Shown: positions 1-7,498 of the stretch, piece after piece
How positions within the stretch are numbered: the first letter of the stretch is position 1
How the letters are laid out: each line of letters begins with the position of its first letter
NCBI GenBank assembly: GCA_002394965.1
Contig: DGVL01000151.1
Location: 1-17,830 of the forward strand
Length of the DNA stretch: 17,830 bases
DNA from: Lachnospira sp. UBA4285
GTDB lineage: Bacteria > Bacillota > Clostridia > Lachnospirales > Lachnospiraceae
Reading direction: 5' to 3'
Position numbers and translations under genes: made by a program
Notes under the pieces: model-generated
Database searches by the model: none
Told to the model about the DNA's origin: nothing
Seen by the model: only the letters and a program-made list of their open reading frames with translations

Positions 1-318
1 TTCGAGCTGAATGTGTTCATGCCGGTGATCGCCTACAACTTTCAGCAGTCAGTGCGGATCCTCTCTGAGTCCATCCGCTCGTTCAACAAGAACTGCGCCG
101 TCGGCATAAAGGCAAACAAGGACAAGATGCACCACAACCTCTACAACTCGCTGATGCTCGTGACAGCCCTGAATCCGTACATCGGATATGAGAAGGCGGC
201 CAAGACGAGCCAGCTGGCGTTCAGGGAAAATATCTCACTGAAGGAAGCGTGCGTGAAGCTCGGATTCCTGACGGAGCAAGAATTCGACAAGGTCTTCCAT
301 CCGGAACAGATGGTCTGA
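1..318 (+). CDS. fumC: Fumarate hydratase, class II (C-terminal part, 5' end outside window)
   Basis: This is the last ~105 residues of a class II fumarase, which interconverts malate and fumarate in the cytosol. The frame is open from base 1, so the gene begins upstream of the window; the family is about 460 residues long. The visible part is the C-terminal domain of the aspartase/fumarase fold, with ELNVF, SFNKNCAVGI, NSLMLVTALNPYIGYEKAA and a terminal HPEQMV. These closely match FumC rather than aspartase: aspartase has a different tail and usually a longer C-terminus, and the ALN-xxIGY-KAA block is typical of fumarase. The catalytic serine loop lies outside the window. hdrB follows after 17 bases with its own AGAAAGG ribosome site, so fumC appears to be an upstream member of the same operon and would supply fumarate to the reductase encoded downstream. 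Confidence 0.88.
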   Translation, partial: FELNVFMPVIAYNFQQSVRILSESIRSFNKNCAVGIKANKDKMHHNLYNSLMLVTALNPYIGYEKAAKTSQLAFRENISLKEACVKLGFLTEQEFDKVFHPEQMV

Positions 319-335
319 CAAGAAAGGCATGACAG

Positions 336-1127
336 ATGGTATACAACTATTTTCCAGGCTGTACGTTAAAGGAGAAGGCGCAGGATCTTGACACCTGGGG
401 GCGCAGATGCGCCGAGGTGCTCGGCGTCCCGCTCACGGAGATCCCCGAATGGCAGTGCTGCGGCGGTGTATATCCGCTCTCGAAGGATGAGATCGCCATC
501 CGGCTCTCCTCCGTCCGGGCACTGATCTATGCGAGAGACAACGGCGGAACACTCGTCACGCTCTGCTCCGCCTGCCACAATGTGCTGAAGCAGACCAACT
601 TCGATATCGCAGACGATGAAAACTTCAGCCTCAAGGTCAACAATTACATCGCTTCGGACGGTCAGGAGTACCACGGCGAGACGAAGGTGCTGCACTACCT
701 CGAGCTTCTGCGCGACGTTGTCGGCTTTGATGCCGTGAAGAAGGCGGTGAAGAATCCGCTGACAGGAAGGAAGATCGGCGCGTATTACGGGTGTCTTCTT
801 CTGCGCCCGGGCAGGAAGATGGCAATGGACAACCCGGAGAATCCGAGAATCATGGAGGATCTCCTCTCCGCCATCGGTGCCACGCCGGTTATCTACGCGC
901 AGCGCAATGAGTGCTGCGGCGGCTACCTGACACTGGAGGACAGCGATCTCCCGGAGAAGAGAGTGAAGAGGATCCTTGCGAACGCAAAGGCACAAGGCGC
1001 TGAAATGCTCATCACTGCCTGCCCGCTGTGCTTCTATAACCTGAAGAAGTACGCGGAAGGCACTGGTGTTGAGATCCGGTATCTCACGGATGTACTGGCC
1101 GAGGCACTCGGCGTGAAGGAGGGCTGA
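336..1127 (+). CDS. hdrB: CoB-CoM heterodisulfide reductase subunit B-like protein (two CCG domains)
   Basis: This 263-residue HdrB homologue has two complete CCG domains. The first has C9, C41-C42, C77 and C80; the second has C153, C193-C194, C229 and C232. In methanogen HdrB these cysteines bind two non-cubane [4Fe-4S] clusters that carry out two-electron disulfide chemistry. This organism has no obvious methanogen cofactors, so the natural substrate here is not CoM-S-S-CoB. It could be a protein disulfide or, as proposed in the findings, a relay to the fumarate reductase subunits. The ATG at 336 has AGAAAGG eight bases upstream, and hdrC starts two bases after the stop. No signal peptide or membrane segment is visible, so the protein should be cytosolic. 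Confidence 0.9.
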   Translation: MVYNYFPGCTLKEKAQDLDTWGRRCAEVLGVPLTEIPEWQCCGGVYPLSKDEIAIRLSSVRALIYARDNGGTLVTLCSACHNVLKQTNFDIADDENFSLKVNNYIASDGQEYHGETKVLHYLELLRDVVGFDAVKKAVKNPLTGRKIGAYYGCLLLRPGRKMAMDNPENPRIMEDLLSAIGATPVIYAQRNECCGGYLTLEDSDLPEKRVKRILANAKAQGAEMLITACPLCFYNLKKYAEGTGVEIRYLTDVLAEALGVKEG

Positions 1128-1129
1128 AG

Positions 1130-1522
1130 ATGGCATCGAATTACACAGTGACGCCGGAAGAGATCCTGGCGATCAGCGGTGTGAATCCCCGCAGATGCAT
1201 GAAGTGCGGACGCTGCACGGCGACTTGTCCGGCATTTGCCGAGATGGAGTATCACCCGCATCAGTTTGTGGCCATGGTCGAGAGCGGGCGGATCGGGGAG
1301 CTGATGAACAGCCGCTCTATCTACCGCTGCCTTTCCTGTATGGCCTGCATTGAGCGCTGCCCCAGACAGGTCGATCCGGCCCGCCTGATCGAAGCTGTGC
1401 GCCTGGCTGTGGAGAGAAAACAGGGCGGAAATCACCTGATCCCCGATCAGGTCCCGGAGCGGCTTGAGCCGGATATGCCGCAGCAGCTTCTGGTTTCGGC
1501 TTACCGCAAGTACACGAAGTAA
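1130..1522 (+). CDS. hdrC: Heterodisulfide reductase subunit C-like ferredoxin
   Basis: This is a 130-residue HdrC homologue with two classical four-cysteine cluster motifs, CMKCGRCTATCP near residue 23 and CLSCMACIERCP near residue 66. It should hold two cubane [4Fe-4S] clusters that carry electrons from HdrA to HdrB. The length is slightly below that of typical HdrC (about 150-190 residues), with a short C-terminal tail after the second cluster. The start at 1130 is two bases after the hdrB stop, and the end of hdrB (GGAGGG) acts as its ribosome site. The order B-C-A with tight spacing argues for translation as one complex. Confidence 0.9.
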   Translation: MASNYTVTPEEILAISGVNPRRCMKCGRCTATCPAFAEMEYHPHQFVAMVESGRIGELMNSRSIYRCLSCMACIERCPRQVDPARLIEAVRLAVERKQGGNHLIPDQVPERLEPDMPQQLLVSAYRKYTK

Positions 1523-1533
1523 AGGAGAGGAAA

Positions 1534-3528
1534 ATGCAGAAAATTGGTGTTTTTGTCTGCCACTGCGGAACCAATATCGCCGCGACGGTGGATGTTGAAG
1601 CCGTTGCCGAGGCGGCGCGCCATGTTCCGGGCGTTGTGTACGCCACGGACTACACCTATATGTGCTCCCAGAGCGGTCAGGATCTCATCAAAGATGCAGT
1701 CAAGAAATACGGCCTGACCGGCGTGGTTGTCTGCTCCTGCTCTCCGAGAATGCATGAGAAGACCTTCCGCAAGGCGGTCGACAGTGTCGGCATGAACCCG
1801 TATCTGCTCGAGATCGCCAATATCCGCGAGCAGTGCTCCTGGGTCCACAAGGACAAGGAGATCGGAACCAAGAAGGCCATCGCCCTGATGAAGGCGGCGG
1901 TCGCAAAGGCCGAGCTGGACTCACCGCTCACGGCCGGAGAGACTCCGGTCGTCAAGAGGGCGCTGGTCATCGGCGGCGGCATCGCCGGCATGCAGACCGC
2001 GCTGGATATTGCGGACGCGGGATACGATGTCGATATCGTCGAGAAAAACCCGACGATCGGCGGCAAGATGGCGCAGCTGGACAAGACATTCCCGACGCTG
2101 GACTGCTCGTCCTGTATCGTCACCCCGAAGATGGTGGAAGTCGGACAAAACGAGAAGATTCACATCTATTCCTACAGCGAAGTGACCAATGTGTCCGGCT
2201 TCGTCGGCAACTTCAAGGTGACTATCAAGCGGAAGGCCAGATATGTCGACGAGACGAAGTGCACGGGCTGCGGTCTGTGTACCGAGAAGTGTCCGATGAA
2301 AAAGGTGCCCAATGAATTTAACCTCGGGCTGAACAACCGCTCGGCTGTCTACATTCCGTTTGCACAGGCTGTCCCGAAGGTGGCGACCATCGATCCGAAT
2401 TACTGCCTGATGCTGAACAAAGGTGTGTGCGGACTGTGCTCCAAGGTCTGCGGAGCCGGCGCGATCAATTACAAGGACACGGACAAGGAGATCGAAGTCG
2501 AGTACGGCGCGATCGTTGCGGCAACCGGCTACGAGATCATGGATGTCTCAAAGTACGATGAGTACGCGTATTCCCAGAGTCCGGACGTCGTCACGTCGCT
2601 GGAGTACGAGCGCCTGATGAACGCGGCGGGCCCGACCGGCGGCGAGCTTCTGCGCCCGTCTGATCACAAGCGCCCGAAGACGATCGTATTCGTTCAGTGC
2701 GTCGGTTCCCGCGAGTGCGATTCAACCCGCGGCGGCAAGCCGTACTGCTCGAAGATCTGCTGCATGTACACGGCAAAGCACGCCATGCTCACGAAGGATC
2801 ACTATCCGGACACGGATATCTATGTCTTCTACATTGATGTGCGCACACCCGGCAAGAACTTTGACGAATTCTACCGCCGGGCGGTGGAACAGTACGGCGT
2901 GCACTACATCAAGGGCGCCGTCGGCAAGGTGACGCCGGAGAACGGCAAGCTTATCGTGCAGGCCTCTGACCTGCTGATGAACGAGCAGCTGACGATCGAC
3001 GCGGACATGGTCGTCCTTGCGGCTGCGATCGAGCCGAGCCACAGCGCAAGACATCTCGCGACGATGCTGACCGCCTCCATGGACACCAACGACTGGTTTA
3101 CCGAGGCGCATCCGAAGCTCCGCCCGGTAGAAAGCCCGACAGCCGGTGTCTTTCTCTCCGGTGTGTGCCAGGGCCCGAAGGACATTCCCGAAACGGTCGC
3201 TCAGGCGGGCGCGGCGGCGAGCAAGGTGATCGGACTTCTCTCGAAGGACAAGCTGGCCGGCAACCCGTGCGTCGCGCATTCCGACGAGATGATGTGCACC
3301 GGATGCTCCCAGTGCGCCGATGTGTGCCCGTACGGCGCGATCACATATGTGGACAAGGAGTTCCGCATGCGCGACCGCACGACCAAAGTCAGAAGAGTCG
3401 CGCAGGTCAATCCGGCCGTCTGCCAGGGCTGCGGTGCCTGCACCGTCACCTGTCCGAGCGGCGCGATGGATCTGAACGGATTCTCCAACAGTGAGATTAT
3501 GGCGGAGGTAGATGCATTATGCAGATGA
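1534..3528 (+). CDS. hdrA: Heterodisulfide reductase subunit A-like flavoprotein (electron-bifurcating subunit)
   Basis: This 664-residue protein is full length for HdrA. Order of parts: an N-terminal cysteine-containing domain (C9, C11, C44, C67, C69); a Rossmann FAD-binding site GGGIAGM at 147-153; an inserted ferredoxin (C243, C246, C249, C253, then C291, C299, C302, C306); a QCVGSREC block with further cysteines (389-410); and a C-terminal pair of [4Fe-4S] motifs (C588-C598 and C630-C640). In the HdrABC-MvhAGD complex of methanogens the HdrA flavin is the site of flavin-based electron bifurcation and the ferredoxin domains lead to ferredoxin. All elements needed for that role are present. 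AAGGAG lies six bases before the ATG. The 3' end overlaps the next gene by 10 bases, consistent with translational coupling. Confidence 0.93.
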   Translation: MQKIGVFVCHCGTNIAATVDVEAVAEAARHVPGVVYATDYTYMCSQSGQDLIKDAVKKYGLTGVVVCSCSPRMHEKTFRKAVDSVGMNPYLLEIANIREQCSWVHKDKEIGTKKAIALMKAAVAKAELDSPLTAGETPVVKRALVIGGGIAGMQTALDIADAGYDVDIVEKNPTIGGKMAQLDKTFPTLDCSSCIVTPKMVEVGQNEKIHIYSYSEVTNVSGFVGNFKVTIKRKARYVDETKCTGCGLCTEKCPMKKVPNEFNLGLNNRSAVYIPFAQAVPKVATIDPNYCLMLNKGVCGLCSKVCGAGAINYKDTDKEIEVEYGAIVAATGYEIMDVSKYDEYAYSQSPDVVTSLEYERLMNAAGPTGGELLRPSDHKRPKTIVFVQCVGSRECDSTRGGKPYCSKICCMYTAKHAMLTKDHYPDTDIYVFYIDVRTPGKNFDEFYRRAVEQYGVHYIKGAVGKVTPENGKLIVQASDLLMNEQLTIDADMVVLAAAIEPSHSARHLATMLTASMDTNDWFTEAHPKLRPVESPTAGVFLSGVCQGPKDIPETVAQAGAAASKVIGLLSKDKLAGNPCVAHSDEMMCTGCSQCADVCPYGAITYVDKEFRMRDRTTKVRRVAQVNPAVCQGCGACTVTCPSGAMDLNGFSNSEIMAEVDALCR

Positions 3529-3968
3529 CAAGTGACAATGAAACCTGGGAACCGAAGATCATCGCGTTCTGCTGCAACTGGTGCTCCTACTCCGGCGCGG
3601 ACCTGGCCGGAACAAACCGCCTGAATTATCCTGCCAATGTAAAGATCATCCGTGTCCCCTGCTCCTGCCGGATCAACCCGATGTTCATTCTGCGGGCATT
3701 CCAGCGCGGCGCGGACGGTGTGATCATCTGCGGCTGCCATCCGGGCGACTGCCATTATATGACCGGTAACTATCACACGAGACGCCGCATGACGCTCCTG
3801 TTCTCCATGCTGGATTATCTGGGCATCGAGAAAGAGCGCACAAGAGTCGAGTGGGTATCGGCGGCCGAAGGCCAGAGATTTGTCGATGTCATGGATGATT
3901 TCGTGGGACAGATCACGAAGCTTGGACGCTGCAGAAGACTGGAGGATTTAAGATGCAGGACGAACTGA
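3519..3968 (+). CDS. mvhD: MvhD/FlxD-like hydrogenase iron-sulfur (delta) subunit
   Basis: This 149-residue protein matches the MvhD family. It has the expected cysteine pattern: CCNWCSYSGAD at 18-28, CSC at 48-50 and CGCHPGDCHY at 71-80. In known complexes it carries a [2Fe-2S] cluster and feeds electrons from the electron-donor module into HdrA; in Desulfovibrio the FlxD protein has this role. No hydrogenase large or small subunit lies nearby, and the neighbours include an NAD(P)-binding FlxA-like protein, so the donor is likely NADH rather than H2. The gene overlaps the end of hdrA by 10 bases and the next gene by 16. A second in-frame ATG at 3525 is a possible alternative start. Confidence 0.88.
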   Translation: MQMTSDNETWEPKIIAFCCNWCSYSGADLAGTNRLNYPANVKIIRVPCSCRINPMFILRAFQRGADGVIICGCHPGDCHYMTGNYHTRRRMTLLFSMLDYLGIEKERTRVEWVSAAEGQRFVDVMDDFVGQITKLGRCRRLEDLRCRTN

Positions 3969-4927
3969 TAAAACGCGCCTGTGAGCTGCTTGACGACGGG
4001 ACCGTGAACCGTGTCCTGGGCTGGTCGACCGGGGACTTCTTTTACGACATAACGCCGACAGTCTTTGGAAGCGCAGAGGATGTGAAGAAGAATTTTGTCT
4101 ACAATGATTTCTGCGGCGCGAATCTCTCCAAGTACCTGATCGCCGAGTCACAAAAAGAAGGGAAGATCGCGGTATTCTTAAAGCCCTGCGACACCTACAG
4201 CTTCAATCAGCTGATGACCGAGCACAGGCTGAAGAGAGAGAACATCTATGCCATCGGCATACCGTGCGACGGGAAGGTGAGTGCCGAGACGCTGCACGAT
4301 GCCGGGATTCACGGTATCCTCGGCGTGAAGAGAGACGGAGACGATCTGGTCTGCGATACGGTGTACGGCAGCAGACGCATGAGCTTTGACGCGGCGCAGG
4401 ACGAGCGCTGCCGCAGCTGCAAGAGCCGCAGGCATGTTGTGTATGATGAGCTTCTCGGAGAAGAGGGAGAGGTTCTGGATTCTCACCGGTTCGACGAAGT
4501 TGAGAAGCTCGAGGCTATGACACCGGAGGAGCGTTTCAACTTCTGGCAGGGCGAGCTTTCCCGCTGCATTCGCTGCAACGCGTGCCGCAATGTGTGCCCG
4601 GCCTGCAACTGTGAGTTGTGCGTGTTCGACAATCCGAAGTCCGGGGTCTTCTCCAAGGCTGCGTCAAACGATTTTGAAGACGCCAATTTTCACATCATCC
4701 GCGCGTTTCACGTGGCCGGCCGCTGCACTGACTGCGGCGAGTGTTCGCGTGTGTGTCCGGAGCACATTCCGCTCCATCTTCTGAACCGCAAGTTCATCAA
4801 GGACATCGACACGCTCTACGGAGATTATCAGGCCGGCGAGAAGGAAGGCCAGATGAGCCCGCTTTCGGCATTCACCGAGGATAAAGACGCAGAGCCTTCG
4901 ATCGTTCAGAAAGGGGGTATCCGCTGA
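3953..4927 (+). CDS. FrhB-like / Flx-type 4Fe-4S dicluster protein
   Basis: This 324-residue iron-sulfur protein probably belongs to the Flx electron-input module, as FlxB or FlxC; I cannot tell which. The N-terminal half resembles the F420-hydrogenase beta family, with KPCDTYSFNQLM at 78-89, GIPCDG at 102-107 and a CRSC pair at 153-156. The C-terminal third has two ferredoxin motifs, C205-C208-C211-C215 and C258-C261-C264-C268. Extra cysteines at 218, 220 and 223 could hold a further cluster. It likely passes electrons between the NAD(P)H-oxidising flavoprotein and MvhD/HdrA. The start is supported by GGAGG at 3941-3945, seven bases upstream. It overlaps the previous gene by 16 bases and shares a TGATG overlap with the next. 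Confidence 0.75.
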   Translation: MQDELIKRACELLDDGTVNRVLGWSTGDFFYDITPTVFGSAEDVKKNFVYNDFCGANLSKYLIAESQKEGKIAVFLKPCDTYSFNQLMTEHRLKRENIYAIGIPCDGKVSAETLHDAGIHGILGVKRDGDDLVCDTVYGSRRMSFDAAQDERCRSCKSRRHVVYDELLGEEGEVLDSHRFDEVEKLEAMTPEERFNFWQGELSRCIRCNACRNVCPACNCELCVFDNPKSGVFSKAASNDFEDANFHIIRAFHVAGRCTDCGECSRVCPEHIPLHLLNRKFIKDIDTLYGDYQAGEKEGQMSPLSAFTEDKDAEPSIVQKGGIR

Positions 4928-5982
4928 TGATCACGAGAATATCCGCAGACAGACTTCCGGATCTTCTAAGACAGATTTCGGAGCTGGAAAAACTGTATAT
5001 ACCGGTGGATAAATCCGAAAAGATATCCGTATTCGAGGAGTACGCGCCGGGCAAGGTAATGTCCACGAAACTGAACACCCTCCGCTCAGCCAAGGATTTC
5101 TTCTTCCCGCAGGTTCAGCCAATGGCGAAGTTCCGCATGGAGGGAAAGAAGATCGAGGTCATTGATTCGAGAACCGAGGCGCAGGATTACTGCATCTTCG
5201 GCGTGCGCGCCTGCGATGTCCGCTCTTTTGACATTCTGGACCGCGTCTTCCTGGCGGATCCGGTGGACACCTACTACGAGAACCGGAGAAAACACGCGAC
5301 GATCATAAGTTTCGCCTGCTCTGAGCCCTCCGAGACCTGCTTCTGCCACAGCTTCGGCATCGATGCGGCCAAGCCCGCCGGTGACGCCCGTATGTGGATG
5401 GCGAATGACATCATCTACCTCGAGGGAATCTCCGAAAAGGGAAAGGCACTTCTTGAGAAACTCGACCTCGCTGCGCTTGACGCCGTCACAGACGAGAAGG
5501 CAGAGAGGGACGTTGAGGCAGAGGAGAGAAGAGTACACGAGATCCAGCAGAAGATGCCTCTCTACAGACTGACACCGGCGGACAACCGCGAAAAAGAGCT
5601 GGCGATCTTCCACTCTCCGATCTGGAAAGAGCTCTCCGACAAGTGTCTGGGCTGCGGATCGTGCACATTCGTCTGCCCGACCTGCCAGTGCTTTGACATC
5701 GAGGATTTTGACGGGGGACACGGCGTCGAGCGGTACCGCTGCTGGGACAGCTGCATGTACAAGGATTTCACCATGATGGCTGCCGGAACGCCCAGAAAGA
5801 CTCAGCTTGAGCGCTTCCGCCAGAGGTTCATGCACAAACTTGTGTACTATCCGATCCGCAATGATGGAATGTACAGCTGCGTCGGCTGCGGAAGATGCCT
5901 GCGCCGCTGCCCGATCCATATGAATATCGTCAAGGTCATGAAGGCCATGGAGGAGGATGCACAATGCGAAACGAAGAACTGA
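4927..5982 (+). CDS. AsrA-like / Flx-type 4Fe-4S dicluster protein
   Basis: This 351-residue protein is similar to the anaerobic sulfite reductase A / hydrogenase beta family, recognised by RACDVRSFDILDRVFL at 95-110 and FACSEP at 129-134. Two C-terminal ferredoxin motifs (C240-C243-C246-C250 and C318-C321-C324-C328) predict two [4Fe-4S] clusters; additional conserved-looking cysteines lie at 253, 255, 272 and 276. A charged stretch at about 186-210 looks helical. Paired with the AsrB-like gene immediately downstream, this is the usual AsrA/AsrB arrangement. No siroheme subunit (AsrC) is present, so sulfite reduction is not supported. It should relay electrons from the FAD/NAD protein into the Hdr core. 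The start overlaps the previous stop (TGATG) and has AAAGGGGG upstream. Confidence 0.78.
   Translation: MITRISADRLPDLLRQISELEKLYIPVDKSEKISVFEEYAPGKVMSTKLNTLRSAKDFFFPQVQPMAKFRMEGKKIEVIDSRTEAQDYCIFGVRACDVRSFDILDRVFLADPVDTYYENRRKHATIISFACSEPSETCFCHSFGIDAAKPAGDARMWMANDIIYLEGISEKGKALLEKLDLAALDAVTDEKAERDVEAEERRVHEIQQKMPLYRLTPADNREKELAIFHSPIWKELSDKCLGCGSCTFVCPTCQCFDIEDFDGGHGVERYRCWDSCMYKDFTMMAAGTPRKTQLERFRQRFMHKLVYYPIRNDGMYSCVGCGRCLRRCPIHMNIVKVMKAMEEDAQCETKN
5951..5956 (+). promoter_or_regulatory. Ribosome binding site fixing the flxA start
   Basis: AGGAGG, seven bases before the ATG at 5964 and inside the end of the preceding gene. It decides between this start and the more upstream in-frame start at 5895. 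Confidence 0.8.
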
Positions 5983-6791
5983 TCCCGCGGGTCGGCGTCG
6001 TCACACAGATCCGGCAGGAGACACCGGACGTGAAGACATTCCGCGTTGTCGGAACGGATGGCAAGAAGCTGTTTGAGCATATTCCGGGGCAGTGCGCAAT
6101 GCTCTCCGTCCCGGGGGTGGGCGAGGCGATGATCTCCATCACCTCGAGTCCGACGGTCGAAGAGTATATGGAATTCTCCATCAAAAAGGTCGGTGTGCTG
6201 ACCAGCTGGCTTCACGCCATGGAACCCGGTCAGGAGATTCTGATCCGCGGGCCGTACGGCAACGGCTTTCCGGTGGACACGACCTTCAAGGGCCGCGATC
6301 TGCTGTTCATAGCCGGCGGCATCGGTCTGGCACCGCTTCACTCGGTCATCAACTATGTCCGCGCGAAGCGCGACAACTACGGTCACATCGACGTGGTGTA
6401 CGGGTCCCGCTCAAAAGAAGATCTGGTTGACCTTGCGGAGATGCAGAACGAGTGGATGAATGAGAAGGACATGAACGTATACCTCACCATAGACCGCGAG
6501 GAACAGGGCTGGGACGGTCATGTCGGCTTCGTTCCGAACTACGTTCAGGAACTCAACTTCCCGACGAGCGAAACCGCCATCATCTGCGGTCCGCCGGTCA
6601 TGATCCATTTCACGCTGCAGGGACTTCAGAAACTCGGATTCACCAATTCCCAGGTGTTCACAACGATGGAAATGCGAATGAAGTGCGGCATCGGCAAGTG
6701 CGGAAGATGCAACATCGGTGACAAATATGTCTGCAAAGACGGCCCGGTATTCAGTTTTGACGAGCTCGGCGAGCTTCCGGATGAGTACTGA
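5964..6791 (+). CDS. flxA: FlxA-like FAD/NAD(P)-binding oxidoreductase with C-terminal [2Fe-2S] cluster
   Basis: This 275-residue member of the ferredoxin-NADP reductase/AsrB/PyrK family is the probable NADH entry point of the complex. FAD domain: ISITSSP at 57-63 in the flavin-binding position and RGPYGNGFP at 95-103. NAD(P) domain: FIAGGIGLAPL at 115-125 and CGPPVMI at 208-214. C-terminal [2Fe-2S] ligands are C241, C246, C249 and C257, the PyrK-like spacing. An in-frame start at 5895 exists but would overlap the upstream gene by 88 bases. I chose the ATG at 5964 because AGGAGG lies seven bases before it and the encoded N-terminus (LIPRVGVV) matches the family's beginning. It overlaps the upstream gene by 19 bases. 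Whether it prefers NADH or NADPH cannot be read from the sequence. Confidence 0.88.
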   Translation: MRNEELIPRVGVVTQIRQETPDVKTFRVVGTDGKKLFEHIPGQCAMLSVPGVGEAMISITSSPTVEEYMEFSIKKVGVLTSWLHAMEPGQEILIRGPYGNGFPVDTTFKGRDLLFIAGGIGLAPLHSVINYVRAKRDNYGHIDVVYGSRSKEDLVDLAEMQNEWMNEKDMNVYLTIDREEQGWDGHVGFVPNYVQELNFPTSETAIICGPPVMIHFTLQGLQKLGFTNSQVFTTMEMRMKCGIGKCGRCNIGDKYVCKDGPVFSFDELGELPDEY

Positions 6792-6800
6792 TCTTACGGT

Positions 6801-6805
6801 GGAGG
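6801..6805 (+). promoter_or_regulatory. Ribosome binding site fixing the frdB-like start
   Basis: GGAGG five bases before the ATG at 6811. In-frame starts at 6718 and 6781 have no such site and overlap flxA, so 6811 is preferred. Confidence 0.7.
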
Positions 6806-6810
6806 ACATT

Positions 6811-7488
6811 ATGGACAACAAGATGGTTAATATCTATCTGTTCGGCAAGAAATACGAGGTGCCGGACAACCTCACGATCATGACGGCAATGGAATACGCC
6901 GGCTATCAGCTCAAGCGCGGCTGCGGATGCCGCAACGGGTTCTGCGGCGCATGTGCGACGATCTACCGGATTGCAGGTCAGCAGGAGCTTAAGATGTGCC
7001 TCGCCTGTCAGACCAAAGTCGAAGACAATATGTATGTGGCGACTCTGCCGTTCTTCCCGCTTGTGAAGCAGATCTACGACATCGAAAAGGTGAAGCCGGA
7101 GCAGCAGCTCATGATGCAGCTGTATCCGGAGATTTACGCCTGCATCGGCTGCAATGCCTGCACAAAGGCGTGCCCGCAGGGACTGAACACGATGCAGTAT
7201 ATCGCGTACGCGCAGAGAGGTGACTTTGCAAAGTGCGCGGAACTCTCCTTTGACTGTGTGATGTGCGGGATCTGCTCCAGCCGCTGCCCGGCAGGCATCT
7301 CGCATCCGCAGGTTGCGATGCTCGCCAGAAGACTCAACGGCCGGTATCTGGAGCCGGAGTCCGGGCATCTGGAAAAACGCGTGAAGGAGATCTGGAATGG
7401 CGACTATCAGCAGGCCATGAAAGATCTCATGAGCAAGTCTGACGATGAGCTGAAGGAACTGTACAACAACCGCGTGATTGAGAAGTGA
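6811..7488 (+). CDS. Succinate dehydrogenase/fumarate reductase iron-sulfur subunit-like protein
   Basis: This 225-residue SdhB/FrdB-type electron-transfer subunit begins with a plant-type [2Fe-2S] domain (C38/C40, C45, C48 and C63/C66, in the order CGCRNGFCGAC ... CLAC). It continues with an alpha-helical ferredoxin with two four-cysteine motifs (C111-C114-C117-C121 and C149-C152-C155-C159). Classical FrdB has a [3Fe-4S] centre with one cysteine missing; here both motifs are complete, as in HdrC- and TfrB-like proteins. In thiol:fumarate reductase (TfrB) the same N-terminal part is fused to a CCG domain. That domain is absent here, but hdrB lies in the same operon. No membrane anchor subunit is encoded nearby. 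The start is chosen by GGAGG at 6801-6805; the ATG at 6781 is the main alternative. It likely delivers electrons to the flavoprotein downstream. Confidence 0.82.
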   Translation: MDNKMVNIYLFGKKYEVPDNLTIMTAMEYAGYQLKRGCGCRNGFCGACATIYRIAGQQELKMCLACQTKVEDNMYVATLPFFPLVKQIYDIEKVKPEQQLMMQLYPEIYACIGCNACTKACPQGLNTMQYIAYAQRGDFAKCAELSFDCVMCGICSSRCPAGISHPQVAMLARRLNGRYLEPESGHLEKRVKEIWNGDYQQAMKDLMSKSDDELKELYNNRVIEK

Positions 7489-7498
7489 GGGAAAGAGT

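Noticed and set aside
1..318. Aspartate ammonia-lyase as the identity of the first partial gene.
   Set aside because: The ALNPYIGYEKAA block and HPEQMV ending match class II fumarase better, and the downstream malate/fumarate genes agree.
5895..5963. An upstream in-frame start for the flxA-like gene.
   Set aside because: It would overlap the previous gene by 88 bases, lies within its ferredoxin coding region, and lacks the AGGAGG site that precedes 5964.
5086..5964. A 292-codon open frame on the - strand opposite the AsrA-like gene.
   Set aside because: The + strand gene has two ordered ferredoxin motifs and fits exactly between its neighbours; the antisense frame is a shadow.
4927..6791. 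Anaerobic sulfite reductase (asrAB).
   Set aside because: AsrA- and AsrB-like proteins are present but the siroheme subunit AsrC is not, and the genes sit within an Hdr operon, so an Flx-type electron-input role fits better.
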